Assembly: GCA_029204225.1 (NCBI GenBank)
Contig: CM055101.1
Coordinates: 41,628,927-41,692,926, forward strand
DNA from: Diphasiastrum complanatum
Lineage: Eukaryota > Streptophyta > Lycopodiopsida > Lycopodiales > Lycopodiaceae
Reading direction: 5' to 3'
DNA length: 64,000 bases
Shown here piece after piece: positions 1-10,285 of this stretch. The notes under the pieces are model-generated. The model saw only the letters and a list, made by a program, of their open reading frames with translations. It did no database searches and had not been told where the DNA came from. The position numbers were made by a program, and so were the translations under genes. Positions within the stretch are counted from its first letter, which is position 1. Every line of letters begins with the position of its first letter.

Positions 1-59
1 GAATACACTTTCGATGTCATTCAATTTTTACGTTGTATGAAGTGCAAGCCATGATTCTT

Positions 60-1480
60 GTCCTCCTTTGGATTTATTGTAAGTATTCATTGTGGCCTAA
101 AGACAGGGAATGCTACTTGCAAAAATAGGGAAGAAAAGCACGGTGTAATTCGAGATGAAATTCAACCAGAAATACTTACATTTTCTACTTTTGTAGGGAA
201 GAAGAGCGTCTTAGAATCTGACTTAAAGGTACTGAACTTTAACTTGCCGTTTACTGTTTCTGAAAATTCCCCCAATACTTCTGCACACATCATAAATTCT
301 ATCAGTCATCTGAACTTGCGTGCGGTCCATTGGATGGCAAACACTGACACTCGTGTAGCTTCTATAAGAAGAAATAGTCTTTCCAAAAGGACCGCTAGCA
401 GCATAAATCTAGTCCATAACTAATCTGCCCATGCCAGCAGCCAACTAATAGGAAATGAAAACACCAAAGAAGACAGACTAGGAACAATATAGTAAGCAAT
501 AAGACGCAGCACCTTTTGATGACTGGGCCTTGGTTGTTAATGAACCGTATTTTACGAGGATACAGAGGAAGAGATGGAGCACAAGACCTTCAAATGATAC
601 AATGCGATAGCAGCTCCCCACGTTTAAGATTGCTGTTGGAGGCAATAGCTGCAAGTTAGGCTTAACAGGACCGTCTGTGCTGGAAGTTGACCAGGCGTAG
701 ACTGCAACGTAATGGCCTGGATTCTTTCGCATAAGTTGGCGAGCAGGTATGGGCCAGTATAGCTTTTCAGTTCGTCCACCAGGGTGCTCCACTACTGCTG
801 CTGCTGCATCTGTGGCTTGGCAATTCCCCATTCTTTCTTATTGTGCTGCTTTAGTGGTTGCAATATTTCTCAAAGTTCCTCACTTCAATTCTTATGAATG
901 ACGAGGAGAAGGATCCATATGTGGCAAAAAAATTCAGAGAAGAAAATAATTTGGTATCAGAATGCTCCCTGCACAACCTTCTGCGTCATTTCTTTACTTT
1001 TTTTGTCTCTCATGAGTCATCCCACGCTTCTTGAGCTCGTCTAGACCAATGATAGTACTGAAGATGACATCAACTATCTTCTTCTTTGCGACCCATCCTT
1101 CAAGAAAAGTGGCAGATTGACAAGCTTTATAGTGGATTGAAAAACTTTAAAGTGAATGCATCAAATAGTCAAACTCTCTACCGACCTACCTCTGATCAAT
1201 GCCATCCACAAGATTTTGAGTTTATCTTCCTTATTCTTTGCAGTTTCTGCTTTTTCTTTGAATGCAACTTGGTTTTGAGCTTGAAGCAAAGATGCACAAA
1301 GAGCATTTACAAGTCATCATCAGTGGACACCCACTTGATGGGCTGGTAACGATTCCTTCAATCCTTGCTTCTTTCAAGCACCAGACTCCATTCCAAACTC
1401 AAACAGATTCATTCACAAAATTAAAGCATGCATGGACTATCTGTGTCTCATTCCCACAGCACCAGGGCCCATGGAGGAGA
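60..1480. repeat. Segmental duplication, copy 1 (partner 34795-36215)
   Basis: The DUF4228 gene, its intron and about 650 bp upstream of its start codon are present again about 34.7 kb downstream in the same orientation. Shared landmarks include AACTTGCCGTTTA, TGACTGA-type intron ends, GTGGCAGATTGACAA upstream of the gene and TTCACAAAATTAAAGCA near 1417. Similarity extends into introns and flanks with many substitutions and small indels, so this is an old DNA-level duplication rather than a retrocopy. Confidence 0.7.
162..831 (-). CDS. DUF4228 (PADRE) domain protein, copy 1, two exons
   Basis: Family knowledge: DUF4228/PADRE proteins are small plant proteins, often stress-responsive, with a conserved N-terminal block. 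Seen: the protein starts MGNCQATDAA, giving Gly2 and Cys4 as possible myristoylation and palmitoylation sites. It continues with HPGGRTEKLYWPI, NPGHYVAV and LLPPTAIL, the family hallmarks. Exon 1 is 831-588 (81 codons plus one base) and ends at a GT at 587-586. Read straight on, the frame loses similarity to the second copy at 35 kb. An exon starting at 298 after an AG restores a frame conserved in both copies (EVLGEFSETVNGKLK), matching the usual position of the family's EVM-type segment. It ends at a TGA at 162-164, giving about 126 residues. A donor-like AATGTAAGT lies near 175, so a third exon cannot be excluded. Whether it is expressed cannot be told from the sequence. Confidence 0.72.
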
Positions 1481-2471
1481 CTTTAAAACAGAATATTCCA
1501 TGAAGAGATGAAATGTTGCTAGCAGCTAAAGTGGGCACTCATCCGCATGCTCAGTTTCTGACTGCAGTCATCCATGTCTATGCTCTGATCCTGACTCCTG
1601 CATTCCTCCTTTTGCTTTCTTTTGGTGGGAAATGCGATGCTCAGAGCAGCACCGAACCGATTGTCGTACGGTACCTGTCTCTGCACCCAAAAGAAAAGGC
1701 TTTTTTGGAGGATGATGGATATCACATTTGGGTGTACCTTCCACGGACCACCTACCTTATATAAGGGCAGGCCCAGCCTGGCATTGCACCCAAGTGGGAG
1801 GGATAGAAGATATGCTCTCTCACTATTAAATATTAAACAATCTCTTGTGGAACCTGAGTGATTTGGTTGTTTGCCTTAGATCATATTCCTCCTTGTGAGG
1901 GACCACACTAACTAACTCGACAATGCGTCCCATCCTCATTGATGGCAGGGTGAACTGCCTACCTAAGCATGATGCAAGCCTCAAAACTTAGAATAAGACA
2001 AGAGAGCACCCCCATGATCAAAGTCTCATGTGTGTGAATGTTTAGGAGCTCAGGCATGCATGCATTGCATCATGCTCTCAGAGTCATTTGGAGCTTGCAT
2101 GTGTAGCTCCACCCATTTGACAATGTAACATGATAATAAAAAAAAATTGACATGGTTATCACTGACTTTGATGGTGTATTCTACATCGTTGGGGGCCCTA
2201 TGGACACCCTCAAACATGGTGAGGATTACCCTATTCAAGACATTTTCACTAATCCAAAACTTGCATTGGAGTCTTTGGCTAAAGACCCAATACTTTGTCA
2301 CAAGATAGGTGGGTGGCAACCTACAAGTGCATGCATTTGCACGCTTAGCATGGTGCTAATTATGACTAACATGGCAACACGGCCCCCACTTCATCCAAGG
2401 GTGATGGCGTTCTTGAGAAGGTGTTGAGAGTTACCACAAATGCAAGCCCACCATCTCAAGGTTTCCATCAC
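1481..2471. other. Non-coding stretch with a TATA-like site
   Basis: No convincing gene. ORFs of 60-90 codons occur on both strands but match nothing I recognise. CTTATATAAGG near 1755 is a good TATA-box match, followed by about 150 bp of leader-like sequence, so a decayed LTR or promoter is possible. No paired repeat was found for it. Confidence 0.35.
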
Positions 2472-2886
2472 TGTTGCGTCGGCGACTCAAAGGGCGCTGG
2501 GACTTGAGCGGTTTCCCCAACACGCGCTTAAGTCTAACACTCATCCATCATGCACTTACGTAAAAGCCAACTCAGAAACGTAACAAGCTTAACCATTCAG
2601 ACTTAAGAAAACTGGAATCCCAACCAACCCGAAAGCCAACTCAGAATCCGTCCCCAAAAGGTAACCAAAGGCAAAGACAAGCCACACATGAAACCCAAGG
2701 CATAGTGGTCGCCAAACTGACCAATTGGCATAGCGGCAAGCCCCATGTCGATGACAGGGACCCTTAGGCGCCAACAACGCAAAAAGGTTGTAGTAAGGGT
2801 CCTTCCACTTGGACCAATCCCGGAGGCGAAACTGAAATGGTAATCATCCCCAAGGATCAACTTTATTAGATTCGGAAGAGGTTACA
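2472..2886 (-). repeat. 3' LTR of the short gypsy element
   Basis: 415 bp, TG...CA. It is nearly identical to 4868-5282, differing mainly by single-base changes. In the element's direction it begins TGTAACCTCTTCC. The upstream RT frame reads directly into it. Confidence 0.85.
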
Positions 2887-3580
2887 AATTCACATTTTTC
2901 TCTTTTCGCGAACAAGCTGTTCTTCCTTAGTCGTTGGAGGACAGTCCTTAAATGTTTAATGTGATCTTTGAGGCTACGACTAAACACTAAGATGTCATCG
3001 ATGTACACAATGACAATTTCATCTAAGAAGTCTTGAAAAATGTTGTTCATCAACGTGCAAAAAGTGGCTGGTGCGTTTGTTAGACCGAACGGCATCACCC
3101 TGAATTCGTGGCTCCCATACCGTGTTCGAAAAGCCGTTTTGTGCTCATCGCCTTTAGCTATTTGAATCTGGTGATATCCAGATCTAAGATCTATTCGGCT
3201 AAAATATTTGGCATGTTTGAGCTGGTCGAACAGGTCATCAATTCTAGGCATGGGATACTTGTTCTTGATGGTACCCTTGTTGAGCATGCGGTAATCCACA
3301 CACATACGCAGTGTCTTGTCTGCCTTTTCCACGAATAGTACAGGGGCTCCAAAAGGCGAAGCACTGAGTCTAATGAATCCTTTGTCTATCAATTCACCAA
3401 GTTGTCATTTCAGTTCCATCAACTCCTCTTGGGACATCCTATAAGGTGCTCGTGAAGTTGGTTCTGTTCCTGGTACCAACTCAATCTTATGGTCCACTGG
3501 TCTTCGAGGAGGTAATTTAGCTGGGAGTTCTTCTGGAAACACATCGCTAAATTCCTCTAGCAAATCTGCCACCTCCTTTG
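2887..3580 (-). pseudogene. Ty3/gypsy reverse transcriptase, 3'-truncated
   Basis: Reverse transcriptase N-terminal and palm region of a gypsy pol polyprotein. Seen: an upstream DVFPEELP block, then [54 protein letters not shown] and the catalytic YIDDILVFS. An in-frame TGA lies at 3405-3407. The reading ends at KREKCEF, exactly where the 3' LTR starts, so the thumb, RNase H and integrase are missing. All three metal-binding Asp positions (RIDL and the YIDD pair) are present in the surviving part. Confidence 0.88.
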
Positions 3581-3638
3581 GCAAGTTTTTCTATTGTGCG
3601 TTTTTCCCTTCTGGAACCTCTCTGCAGATACAAAGAAA

Positions 3639-4184
3639 TCACTTTGACCTTTTTCCTTTCGCCATGCTTTTAATCACAGATGTAGCAACCAGATTTTGTT
3701 CAATATCGGTGCCCTTCACGTTCCCTCTAGGCAGAGCTTTTGTCATACAGATCTGTCCCTTGTAATCCAAGAGAACCAAGTTTGAGCTCCTACCCAGAAC
3801 TGCAATACAATGTTCATTTAGCCAAGGAAGGCCCAAAATTACATCGAAGGCATCCATCTCTAAAATTAAAAAGCTAAGTTTAGCCTTCCATCTCCCAATT
3901 TGCACTGGGATGTTCAATGTTGCTTTGTCTGCATCCAGTGCTCCCTTTGCTGTTTCTACCTTGAGCGTTGATGTTGCATTTCTGGTCGGCAAGCTGAACT
4001 GTTCCACTACGCTCCTTGAAATATAGTTATGTGAAGCTCCGGAGTCGATCATGAAATCTGACTTCCTCCCCGCGATCTTTCCGGATAGGAATAATAATCT
4101 TGAACCAATCTTGGGGGTTGTCCCATGGAAGCTCCTTTCCATACTTGTATGTCGTCCACCCACAAATGTAAATTCCTCCTTCAA
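3639..4184 (-). pseudogene. Retropepsin-like aspartic protease of the short gypsy element
   Basis: Gypsy pol protease that would cleave the Gag-Pol polyprotein. Seen: an open stretch of 181 codons with the active-site loop MIDSGASHNYIS, the later hydrophobic FDVILGLPWL motif, and the spacing usual for plant chromovirus-type proteases. It lies upstream of RT in the element's direction, as expected, but in a different frame from it. The start codon is nominal because this domain is normally internal to a polyprotein. Confidence 0.82.
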
Positions 4185-4385
4185 CTCCCAACTAGATCAG
4201 ATCACCTGGAAGAAGTTTATTCAAGTCCAAACAAGCACACCACAAACGAACATACCAACTAAAGCAAACACAGAGGATCCCTCTCAAGCCACATTCTCCT
4301 TGAGACCGGACGTAGGACCTTTGCCTAACTGCGCCCACACAAATCTATCACAGAATTAGCCCACGGGGAAACATCTATCCAACCA

Positions 4386-4800
4386 TCCGTGCTTTCACCA
4401 TTAAGTAGCACATTGCCTCAATCACGCCCCACCACTTTTTGGTCGATAGCCCTTATAGCTAAACGATCGGCAGCTATCCCGCACCGGCAGCTAACCACCC
4501 GTGTTTTACACCCGAATTCGAGCAGCATCTCTGTATCAATGGTTAACCCGTACAGTTCGAATATGTCACCCCCGCACCCCACAAGGCACAGACCGTGCTT
4601 TCACCAACCTAATGGCAGCACATTGTCTCATCTGTCCTACGTGCAGACGGCGCCAGGCCCGAACCGTGGAAACTGACCGTGCTTACACCTCGAGGGCAGC
4701 ACTTTGACTCATCAAGTCCCCCGTTCTACCGAACACCCCGACCGTGGACGCACCCGTGCTTACACTGTGGGCAGCACCTTGCGCAACGGTTGTCCTGACA
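4386..4800. repeat. Imperfect tandem repeats in the gypsy leader
   Basis: A motif of the form CCGTGCTT(A/T)CACC followed by GCAGCAC(A)TTG recurs at about 4386, 4499, 4592, 4676 and 4753, spaced 77-113 bp apart. The region is C-rich on the plus strand and lies between the PBS and the protease, where gag would normally be. No gag frame is visible here. Confidence 0.55.
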
Positions 4801-4853
4801 AATCCCAAAACGTGGCCATCCCTGTGAGACTTGCGTAGCTGACCGGCTAGTAG

Positions 4854-4865
4854 GCTCTGATACCA
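4854..4865 (-). other. Primer binding site, tRNA-iMet type
   Basis: The minus strand reads TGGTATCAGAGC, the common 12-nt complement of the 3' end of plant initiator tRNA-Met, two bases inside the 5' LTR. It fixes the orientation and the LTR boundary. Confidence 0.88.
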
Positions 4866-4867
4866 CA

Positions 4868-5282
4868 TGTTGCGTCGGCGCCTCAAAGGGCGCTGGGACT
4901 TGAGCGGTTTTCCCAACGCGCGCTTAAGTTTAACACTCATCCATCATGCACTTACGTAAAAGCCAACTCAGAAACATAACAAGCTTAACCATTTAGACTT
5001 AAGAAAACTGGAATCCCAACCAACCCGAAAGCCAACTCAGAATCCATCCCCAAAAGGTAACCAAAGGCAAAGACAAGCCACACATGAAACCCAAGGCATA
5101 GTGGTCGCCAAACTGACCAATTGGCATAGCGACAAGCCCCATGTCGATGGCAGGGACCCTTAGGCGCCAGCAACGCAAAAAGGTTGTAGTAAGGGTCCTT
5201 CCACTTGGACCAGTCCCAGAGGTGAAACCGAAATGGTAATCATCCCCAAGGATCAACTTTATTAGATTTGGAAGAGGTTACA
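4868..5282 (-). repeat. 5' LTR of the short gypsy element
   Basis: 415 bp, TG...CA, the partner of 2472-2886. It is followed in the element's direction by TG and the PBS. Confidence 0.85.
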
Positions 5283-5510
5283 TTCATACATAGACTGACC
5301 GGTCTCGGGGCCACCAACACATGCTGGGCATTGTGCCTGGCTCGTACTGGTAGAGGGAGCTGAGACCTGGCGACTGGATTCCTGGCGCTGGTTGAGCTGC
5401 CCAAGTTTCTGTCTGCCGGACTCCCCCTATAGTTCTGCTGTGATTCGGCGCACCCCCTCTGTTCTGAAACATAGTGCTTTTTGGTAAAGCACACTTTTTG
5501 GGACTTAGTT
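5283..5510 (-). pseudogene. Unidentified open fragment abutting the 5' LTR (possible gag remnant)
   Basis: Two overlapping minus-strand frames are open for about 60-85 codons, rich in Gln, Pro, Arg and Ser, and one runs into the LTR. The composition resembles a gag basic tail, but I see no complete zinc knuckle and no firm domain. It lies outside the short element, so it would belong to an older insertion or to host DNA. Confidence 0.3.
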
Positions 5511-6039
5511 TTTATTTTGCTGATTAAGCTTGGCAGAATCAGTCTGGCTCCCAGACATGGGTCCCGGGAGCCGTCTCGGCAGCAGAATCAACTTGCTTCC
5601 TGACTAGGCCATGACTCGAGCTACAGAGCTAGCTCATGACTTGTGACTACTTGACTGGCTCACCACAGGTCGGAGGCTCAGTCCTTGATGTTCTAACTTG
5701 CTCTGGGACCTCAGGGAGTGTCACCCCTTAGAGTCTTACAGGGCACACTAGGTGCACCTGAGTCATCTTTACAATAATTACCCTTGGATGACGCCATACA
5801 CTATTGATGCCATGTCAAGACAATAGGAAATACTCCATTGGCACAAACTATAGTCCAACAATGGAAAGTGGACACTTGTCCATGGTGCTAGTACCAAGTT
5901 TCAACGTCCAAATTACCAAATGGTATTAGGTAGCCACTTAATAGTAGGTCAATATAGTGCAATATTCAAACTAGCAATCTTAAGCACGGCCTGATTCATA
6001 CTAGGGGCAAGTGTGTAGCCTTTTGATAACAAATTAATT
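5511..6039. other. Non-coding stretch
   Basis: No gene seen. The first half is GC-richer with short internal repetitions (GGCTC, GACTTG). The second half is AT-rich. No tRNA, LTR pair or conserved frame was recognised. Confidence 0.3.
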
Positions 6040-6257
6040 GTGAATGTTTTAGTTCCTCTAGGTTTAAGTTTCATTAAATCAAATGCGTATATTGAATTTG
6101 ATGAAATTCTTGCAAAAGCTTTTATTGATTTTGGGCCAGAGTATGATTTTCTTTTGCCATATAGCAAAAAAAAATTGCAACTTCATAAAAAACGTAAAGA
6201 AGAAATGCAAAATAAAATACCCTACTTGTCTAAAATGATTGGGAAAGCAGGGTTAAG
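6019..6257 (+). CDS. Unrecognised AT-rich ORF cut by an LTR
   Basis: Not recognised. The frame is open from a TAG near 6016, and the first ATG is at 6040. It encodes a charged, Lys/Glu/Leu-rich peptide (for example KKKLQLHKKRKEEMQNK). Natural coding sequence ends at about 6257; the last residues (REAP and a stop) come from the LTR of the next element. The amino-acid make-up is protein-like rather than random, so this may be an exon or organellar fragment interrupted by the insertion. A downstream continuation was not found. A chance ORF is also possible. Confidence 0.3.
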
Positions 6258-6768
6258 TATAAGGGAAGCTCCTTAGATCCTGCTTACAGATCCTAAACAC
6301 AAAGGGTAACACACTGTGGAGAAACCACCCAACCAAGTAGAAGCATCCAATCGATCTCACCCCCAAGCCAAGGAACAAGAAGCATGAATGTAGAATGAGA
6401 GCCTGGCAATGAATCAAGAACCATAATGAGGAGTAGGGTGAGTTTGGACCTCTTATATAGAGCCAAAAGCATCTTGGGCACATAGCCATGCATAGCCCTA
6501 TGTTTCCTATACATAGATTCATCTAGAATAGAGTCCTATGCATGGATCAACTATTCATAGAATTGCTATTGATAACTCTACACATGCATACACTGTCTCA
6601 TACCTTGTCTAAACTCCATTAAGTGTGTTCTGGGCCTCACAAGGATATAAGTTATTTTTGGGTCACGTCCAATATGACGTGGCATAACTAACAGCTTGTT
6701 TCACTGGAGTACCGTGTATCCAAGACTAGGAGTATACTGTATCCTATGTACTAGTCATGGACATAACA
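6258..6768 (-). repeat. 3' LTR of the left chromovirus copy
   Basis: 511 bp. In the element's direction it begins TGTTATGTCCATGAC after a purine-rich tract and ends CTTCCCTTATA. The ends match the shortened LTR at 11738-11921. Relatives occur at 14832-15300 and 60340-60590. CTTATATAGAGCC near 6455 (minus-strand complement) may be promoter sequence. Confidence 0.75.
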
Positions 6769-6781
6769 TTCTTCCCTCCTT
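6769..6781 (-). other. Polypurine tract
   Basis: The minus strand reads AAGGAGGGAAGAA immediately before the TG of the 3' LTR, the standard plus-strand primer position. Confidence 0.75.
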
Positions 6782-6804
6782 AAACTGTTTCTATCCTTAG
6801 AAAC

Positions 6805-7470
6805 TAAAATTCGGAAAATTCTTCTTTATGCTCTCAACTCTCTCCCACGAATCATCATCCTCAGTACGACCCTTCCACCGAATTAAGCACTCAGAGATAG
6901 AACGATCATCAATTGTTTATCTCTGGTTTTGAGCACTTTCTCAAGTTCCAAAGGTACACTAAGCGACAAACCTTCCAAATGGGATAAATCCTCATCCGAT
7001 CCAACTGTATCACCATCATGTAAACCTAGTTTCAAATGACTTACATGAAATACTGGGTGTGTAGTTAATTTTCCTTGAAGATCGACTTCATACACCAAAA
7101 AACCAATTCTACGTACAATCCTGAAAGGTCCACAATAATGGGTAGACAGCTTATAATGCTTCCCTGTATGTAACGTCTTAGAATCTTTTGAAATCCTAAG
7201 ATATATCCAGTCATCAACTTTAGAATCTCTTGGAGATCTCTTAAGATCGGCATAGTGTTTAGCTCTATCCTGAGAACTTCGGATACTATCCTTAGCCACT
7301 TGCAACATTTCTTGCATATCATGCAAAAAATCAGCAACCTTCTGGATCTTAACAGACTTCATCTCAACATTTACTGGAGATCTAGGTTGAAAACCGTACA
7401 TAAGCATAAAGCATGAACTTAAACTCAAAGAAGTTTCCAGTTTATGGAATACTACTGACCAAAAGTGAGC
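6805..7470 (-). pseudogene. Integrase C-terminus with chromodomain
   Basis: The integrase tail of a chromovirus, which in active elements directs insertion by binding chromatin. Seen: MYGFQPRSP (the usual LYGRxxRSP), a long helical segment, HYCGPFRIVRRIG, HPVFHVSHLK, and then, after one frameshift near 6905, LIRWKGRTEDDDSWERV, which has the WKG...WE signature of a chromodomain. Upstream, SDRDPKFIAHFW (second catalytic Asp) lies at about 7490-7450 in another frame. The block normally following it (HPQTDGQTER with the catalytic Glu) is missing. Confidence 0.82.
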
Positions 7471-8042
7471 TATGAACTTAGGATCTCTATCACTAACAAT
7501 GTCACTTGCAGACCATACAACCGTAATAATCTTTCAACAAAGATCTGGGCTAAATCAGAAGCCTTTATAGTTGACTTGACTAGTATGAATGCAGCTAACT
7601 TAGTTAACCGATCCACTACAACCCAAATAGAATCATTTTGTCGTTGGGTCTTTGGAAGTCCAACTACAAAATACATAGATATGCTTTCCCATTTCTTATC
7701 TGGGATATCTAACGGATGCAACAAACCACCAGCCTTATGGCGTTCAGCCTTTGCTTGTTGACAGGGCTTGCGTTTAACAACATATGACTCGACATATGGC
7801 TTGAGCTTTGACCAATAAAATTCCCTCTTAACCAAGTCCAGAGTCTTGTGTATACCGGGATGTCCTGCACAGGGTATATCATGACATTCAAACAAAATCT
7901 TTGGTTTGAGCTCATCATCCCCAGGTACACACAATTTCCCATTTCGAAATAGTAACCCATCTCGAATGGTGAATTGTTCCACAATTTTCTTATCTTTCTT
8001 AGTTAGTTGAGTCTCTTGTGTTTCTGACTCAACATTGTCCAC
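7470..8042 (-). pseudogene. Gypsy integrase core, degraded
   Basis: Integrase zinc-binding and N-terminal catalytic region. Seen: HDIPCAGHPGIHKTL, EFYWSKLKPYV and KPCQQAKAERH, so the HHCC domain is present, but the first Cys position reads Val (SYVVKRKPC). The segment WESISMYFVVGLP has Tyr where the first catalytic Asp (MDF) should be. VVVDRLTK is conserved. With the Glu block also missing further on, the enzyme is dead. Confidence 0.85.
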
Positions 8043-8094
8043 ATTTCTTCCGATCTGAACAATGTTCCAAATGTGACCAAAATGAGAATCTGAT

Positions 8095-8849
8095 TCATAT
8101 TTTCCTCTCAGCGAAAGATATAGATCCGTAGAAATCTAGGTGAAGTTCACCGATCTGACTAAGAGCATCTGCAACTTGATTAGAGCTGCCTCTTATGTAA
8201 CGAATTTCATGATCGAATTTTTGCATCAATTCAGCCCATCGAGCTTTTCTCCCCCGAAGATCATGTTGATTACAAAGATACTTAAGAGGCTGGCCATCCG
8301 TATATACTACAAATTTACTACCATACAAGTAGTATTTCCAGGTTTTAAGTGCATGGACTACAACAAACAATTCATTTTCCTGCGTAGTATAACGCAACTG
8401 AGGACCAGTGAATTTTTTGCTTTCAAACGCTAGTGACCTATCCATTTGTAATTGAACTGCTCCAACTGCAACATCACTTACGTCCTTTCTCATGACGTAA
8501 GGTAAATCTGGATTTGCAATTTGTAACACAGGAGTTGAAACAATCATTGTTTAAGTTTCTCAATACATTGATTCAATTTCTCATTCCAAACAACAGGCGG
8601 ACTAGGTTGATTCCTCTTTTTCTTTTTATTAACAATTCCTTTTGTCAGATTACTAAGCGGTGCTGCTAACTTAGCATAATCCTCAATAAGTCTCTTGAAG
8701 AAAAGTGTAAAACCTAAAAAAGGCTTTACCTGCCTCACAGTTTCCGGAATTGGCCACTCAATCACAATCTTGATTTTATCCTCGTCAATCTTGATCCCAT
8801 TTACTTTCATCTTATGACCGAGATAAAGCAACTCTTGCTTAGAATTCAC
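8095..8849 (-). pseudogene. Gypsy RT thumb and RNase H, frameshifted
   Basis: Two overlapping frames give the RT connection (LGHKMKVNGIKIDEDKI, FLGFTLFFKRLI) and RNase H (RKDVSDVAVGAVQLQ, YTTQENELFVVVHALKTWKY, VYTDGQPLKYL, RGSSNQVADALSQ). The acidic RNase H positions appear mostly kept (KDVSD, QENE, YTDG, ADALS). A frameshift near 8545 separates the two. It follows RT directly, in normal gypsy order. Confidence 0.87.
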
Positions 8850-9357
8850 ACTTGGACTCTTTATCGTAGAGTAACTCCTGACGGAGCTTCATCAACACAA
8901 TTTTTAAGTGTTCTACATGTTCCATCAAGGATTTACTGTAAATGACAATGTCGTCTAAGAATACAACCACAAACTTCCCCAAATATGGATGAAATAAATC
9001 GTTCATCATTTGCTGGAACGTTGTTGGAGCATTTGTTAATCCAAATGGCAACACTAGAAATTCATAATGACCAAATCTAGATCGAAATCCTATCTTTTGG
9101 ACATATTTTGACTTAATCCTTATTTGATGGTACCCTGTCCTGAGATCTATCTTGGTGAAATATCGTGCTCCACCCAAGTGATCTACAAAGTCAACCATCT
9201 TGGGTAATGGATATTTATTCTTTATAGTCACCTTATTAAGCCCCTGGTAATCTACACACATCCGGAAACCTCCATCTTTCTTTGCTTTAAGAAGAACAGG
9301 AGCGCCCCATGGTGATTTACTAGGTTGTATATGTCCCATTCTCAAATAGTTTTCTAT
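8839..9357 (-). pseudogene. Gypsy reverse transcriptase, joined to gag
   Basis: RT palm region with [54 protein letters not shown] and the catalytic FLDDIVIYS. The reading can be extended upstream to [12 protein letters not shown] at about 9357 in the RT frame. There it meets the gag frame, which reads [10 protein letters not shown] across the same bases. A protease and the RT N-terminal part should lie between them, so about a kilobase of pol has been deleted at this point. Confidence 0.87.
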
Positions 9358-10285
9358 TTGATTTGAAATCTCTGTCTCCTCTTTCTGAGAGAGCTTTCTT
9401 CCTTTCTGGACAAAATTTCATCATATGTCCAGGCTTCTTACAGACGAAACACAAGTTCTCTTTTATAGCCTTTTTCCAAGACATAGATTTCTTGAATCTC
9501 TTTGTCTTCGGCTTCCTGGGTTCTGATGCTGCTTGATCTAATTCGTCAAAGTATTTTGCTTGGTCTGGACCGCGCTTCTTACCCTTCTTGGTTTTCAAAG
9601 TGGCTGGAATTTGCACAAATTGCTTCCTGGATGCCACCACTGTGGAATCATATGATTTCTCAATCCGAAACGCATCCTTGAGGCCTTGAAGCACATTTCG
9701 CCTGCATTCATTCTGATAGTCGGCTGGCAAACCTAGGACAAAATGCCATAATGCCAACTTTGCATCGAATGATGGAACCCTATTCCATAGGTTCATGAAT
9801 TTCTGGATATAAGAGTCTAAACTCTTTGTACCCGTCTTGCAGTTCACAAACTTCAGGTAGTAGTCCATGTCATCAGCAACTACAAAAGCTTTTTTGAAAA
9901 CTTCCGCAAACGCATCCCAAGTAGTTGGCTTCACCGATAAATCTCACCACCACGATGACGCTTTGCCGCGTAAGAACAACACGACACTTACAATTTTTTT
10001 CTCATCAGGAACACCGTGCAGATTGAAGTAACTACTCCACCTGGCCAGCCAGTCCTCGACAACCTCAGGTTTCTTCTCCTTCTTCTCGCCCGCATAAACC
10101 TCCGGTTGAAAACCGAGATTGGGTGAAGACATCAATTTGACTTGATTCAAAAGAACCTCCATTTGCTGATCTATCATCTGATTACGATTATTCATATCAT
10201 TTAGTGTTGTATTCAATTGCTAACAAATCACCATATAAGATGGCGCACTTGGATTTGCAGCTTGATTTGAAGTTTCTTCGGCCAT
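9320..10285 (-). pseudogene. gag of the left chromovirus copy
   Basis: Capsid/nucleocapsid precursor. The start at 10285 (MAEETSN) is inferred from the intact opposite copy at 13656. A stop lies at about 10217-10219 and a frameshift near 9940. Seen: coiled N-terminus with DMNNRNQM, VEDWLARWSSYFNLH, FLRGKASSWW, the core KPTTWDAFAEVFKKAF and NLWNRVPSF, and one complete CCHC knuckle [14 protein letters not shown]. Then the frame stops at 9320, overlapping RT. The N-terminal 170 residues are the same as those of the right copy apart from scattered changes. Confidence 0.85.

Larger units (their letters stand above)
2472..5282 (-). mobile_element. Ty3/gypsy LTR retrotransposon, internally deleted
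   Basis: Two direct repeats of 415 bp (2472-2886 and 4868-5282) both start TG and end CA and bound a 1.98-kb interior. A tRNA-iMet-type primer binding site sits two bases inside the right repeat, which fixes transcription on the minus strand. In element order the interior holds the PBS, a repeat-rich leader, a retropepsin and the start of RT, then runs straight into the 3' LTR. The rest of RT, RNase H and integrase are absent, as is an obvious polypurine tract. The outer flanks (ATCAC and TTCAT) do not form a target-site duplication. The element cannot move by itself. Confidence 0.85.

Noticed and set aside
58-423. A 121-codon plus-strand ORF at the window start
   Set aside because: It lies opposite the conserved second exon and 3' part of the minus-strand DUF4228 gene; only the minus-strand frame is kept in the second copy.
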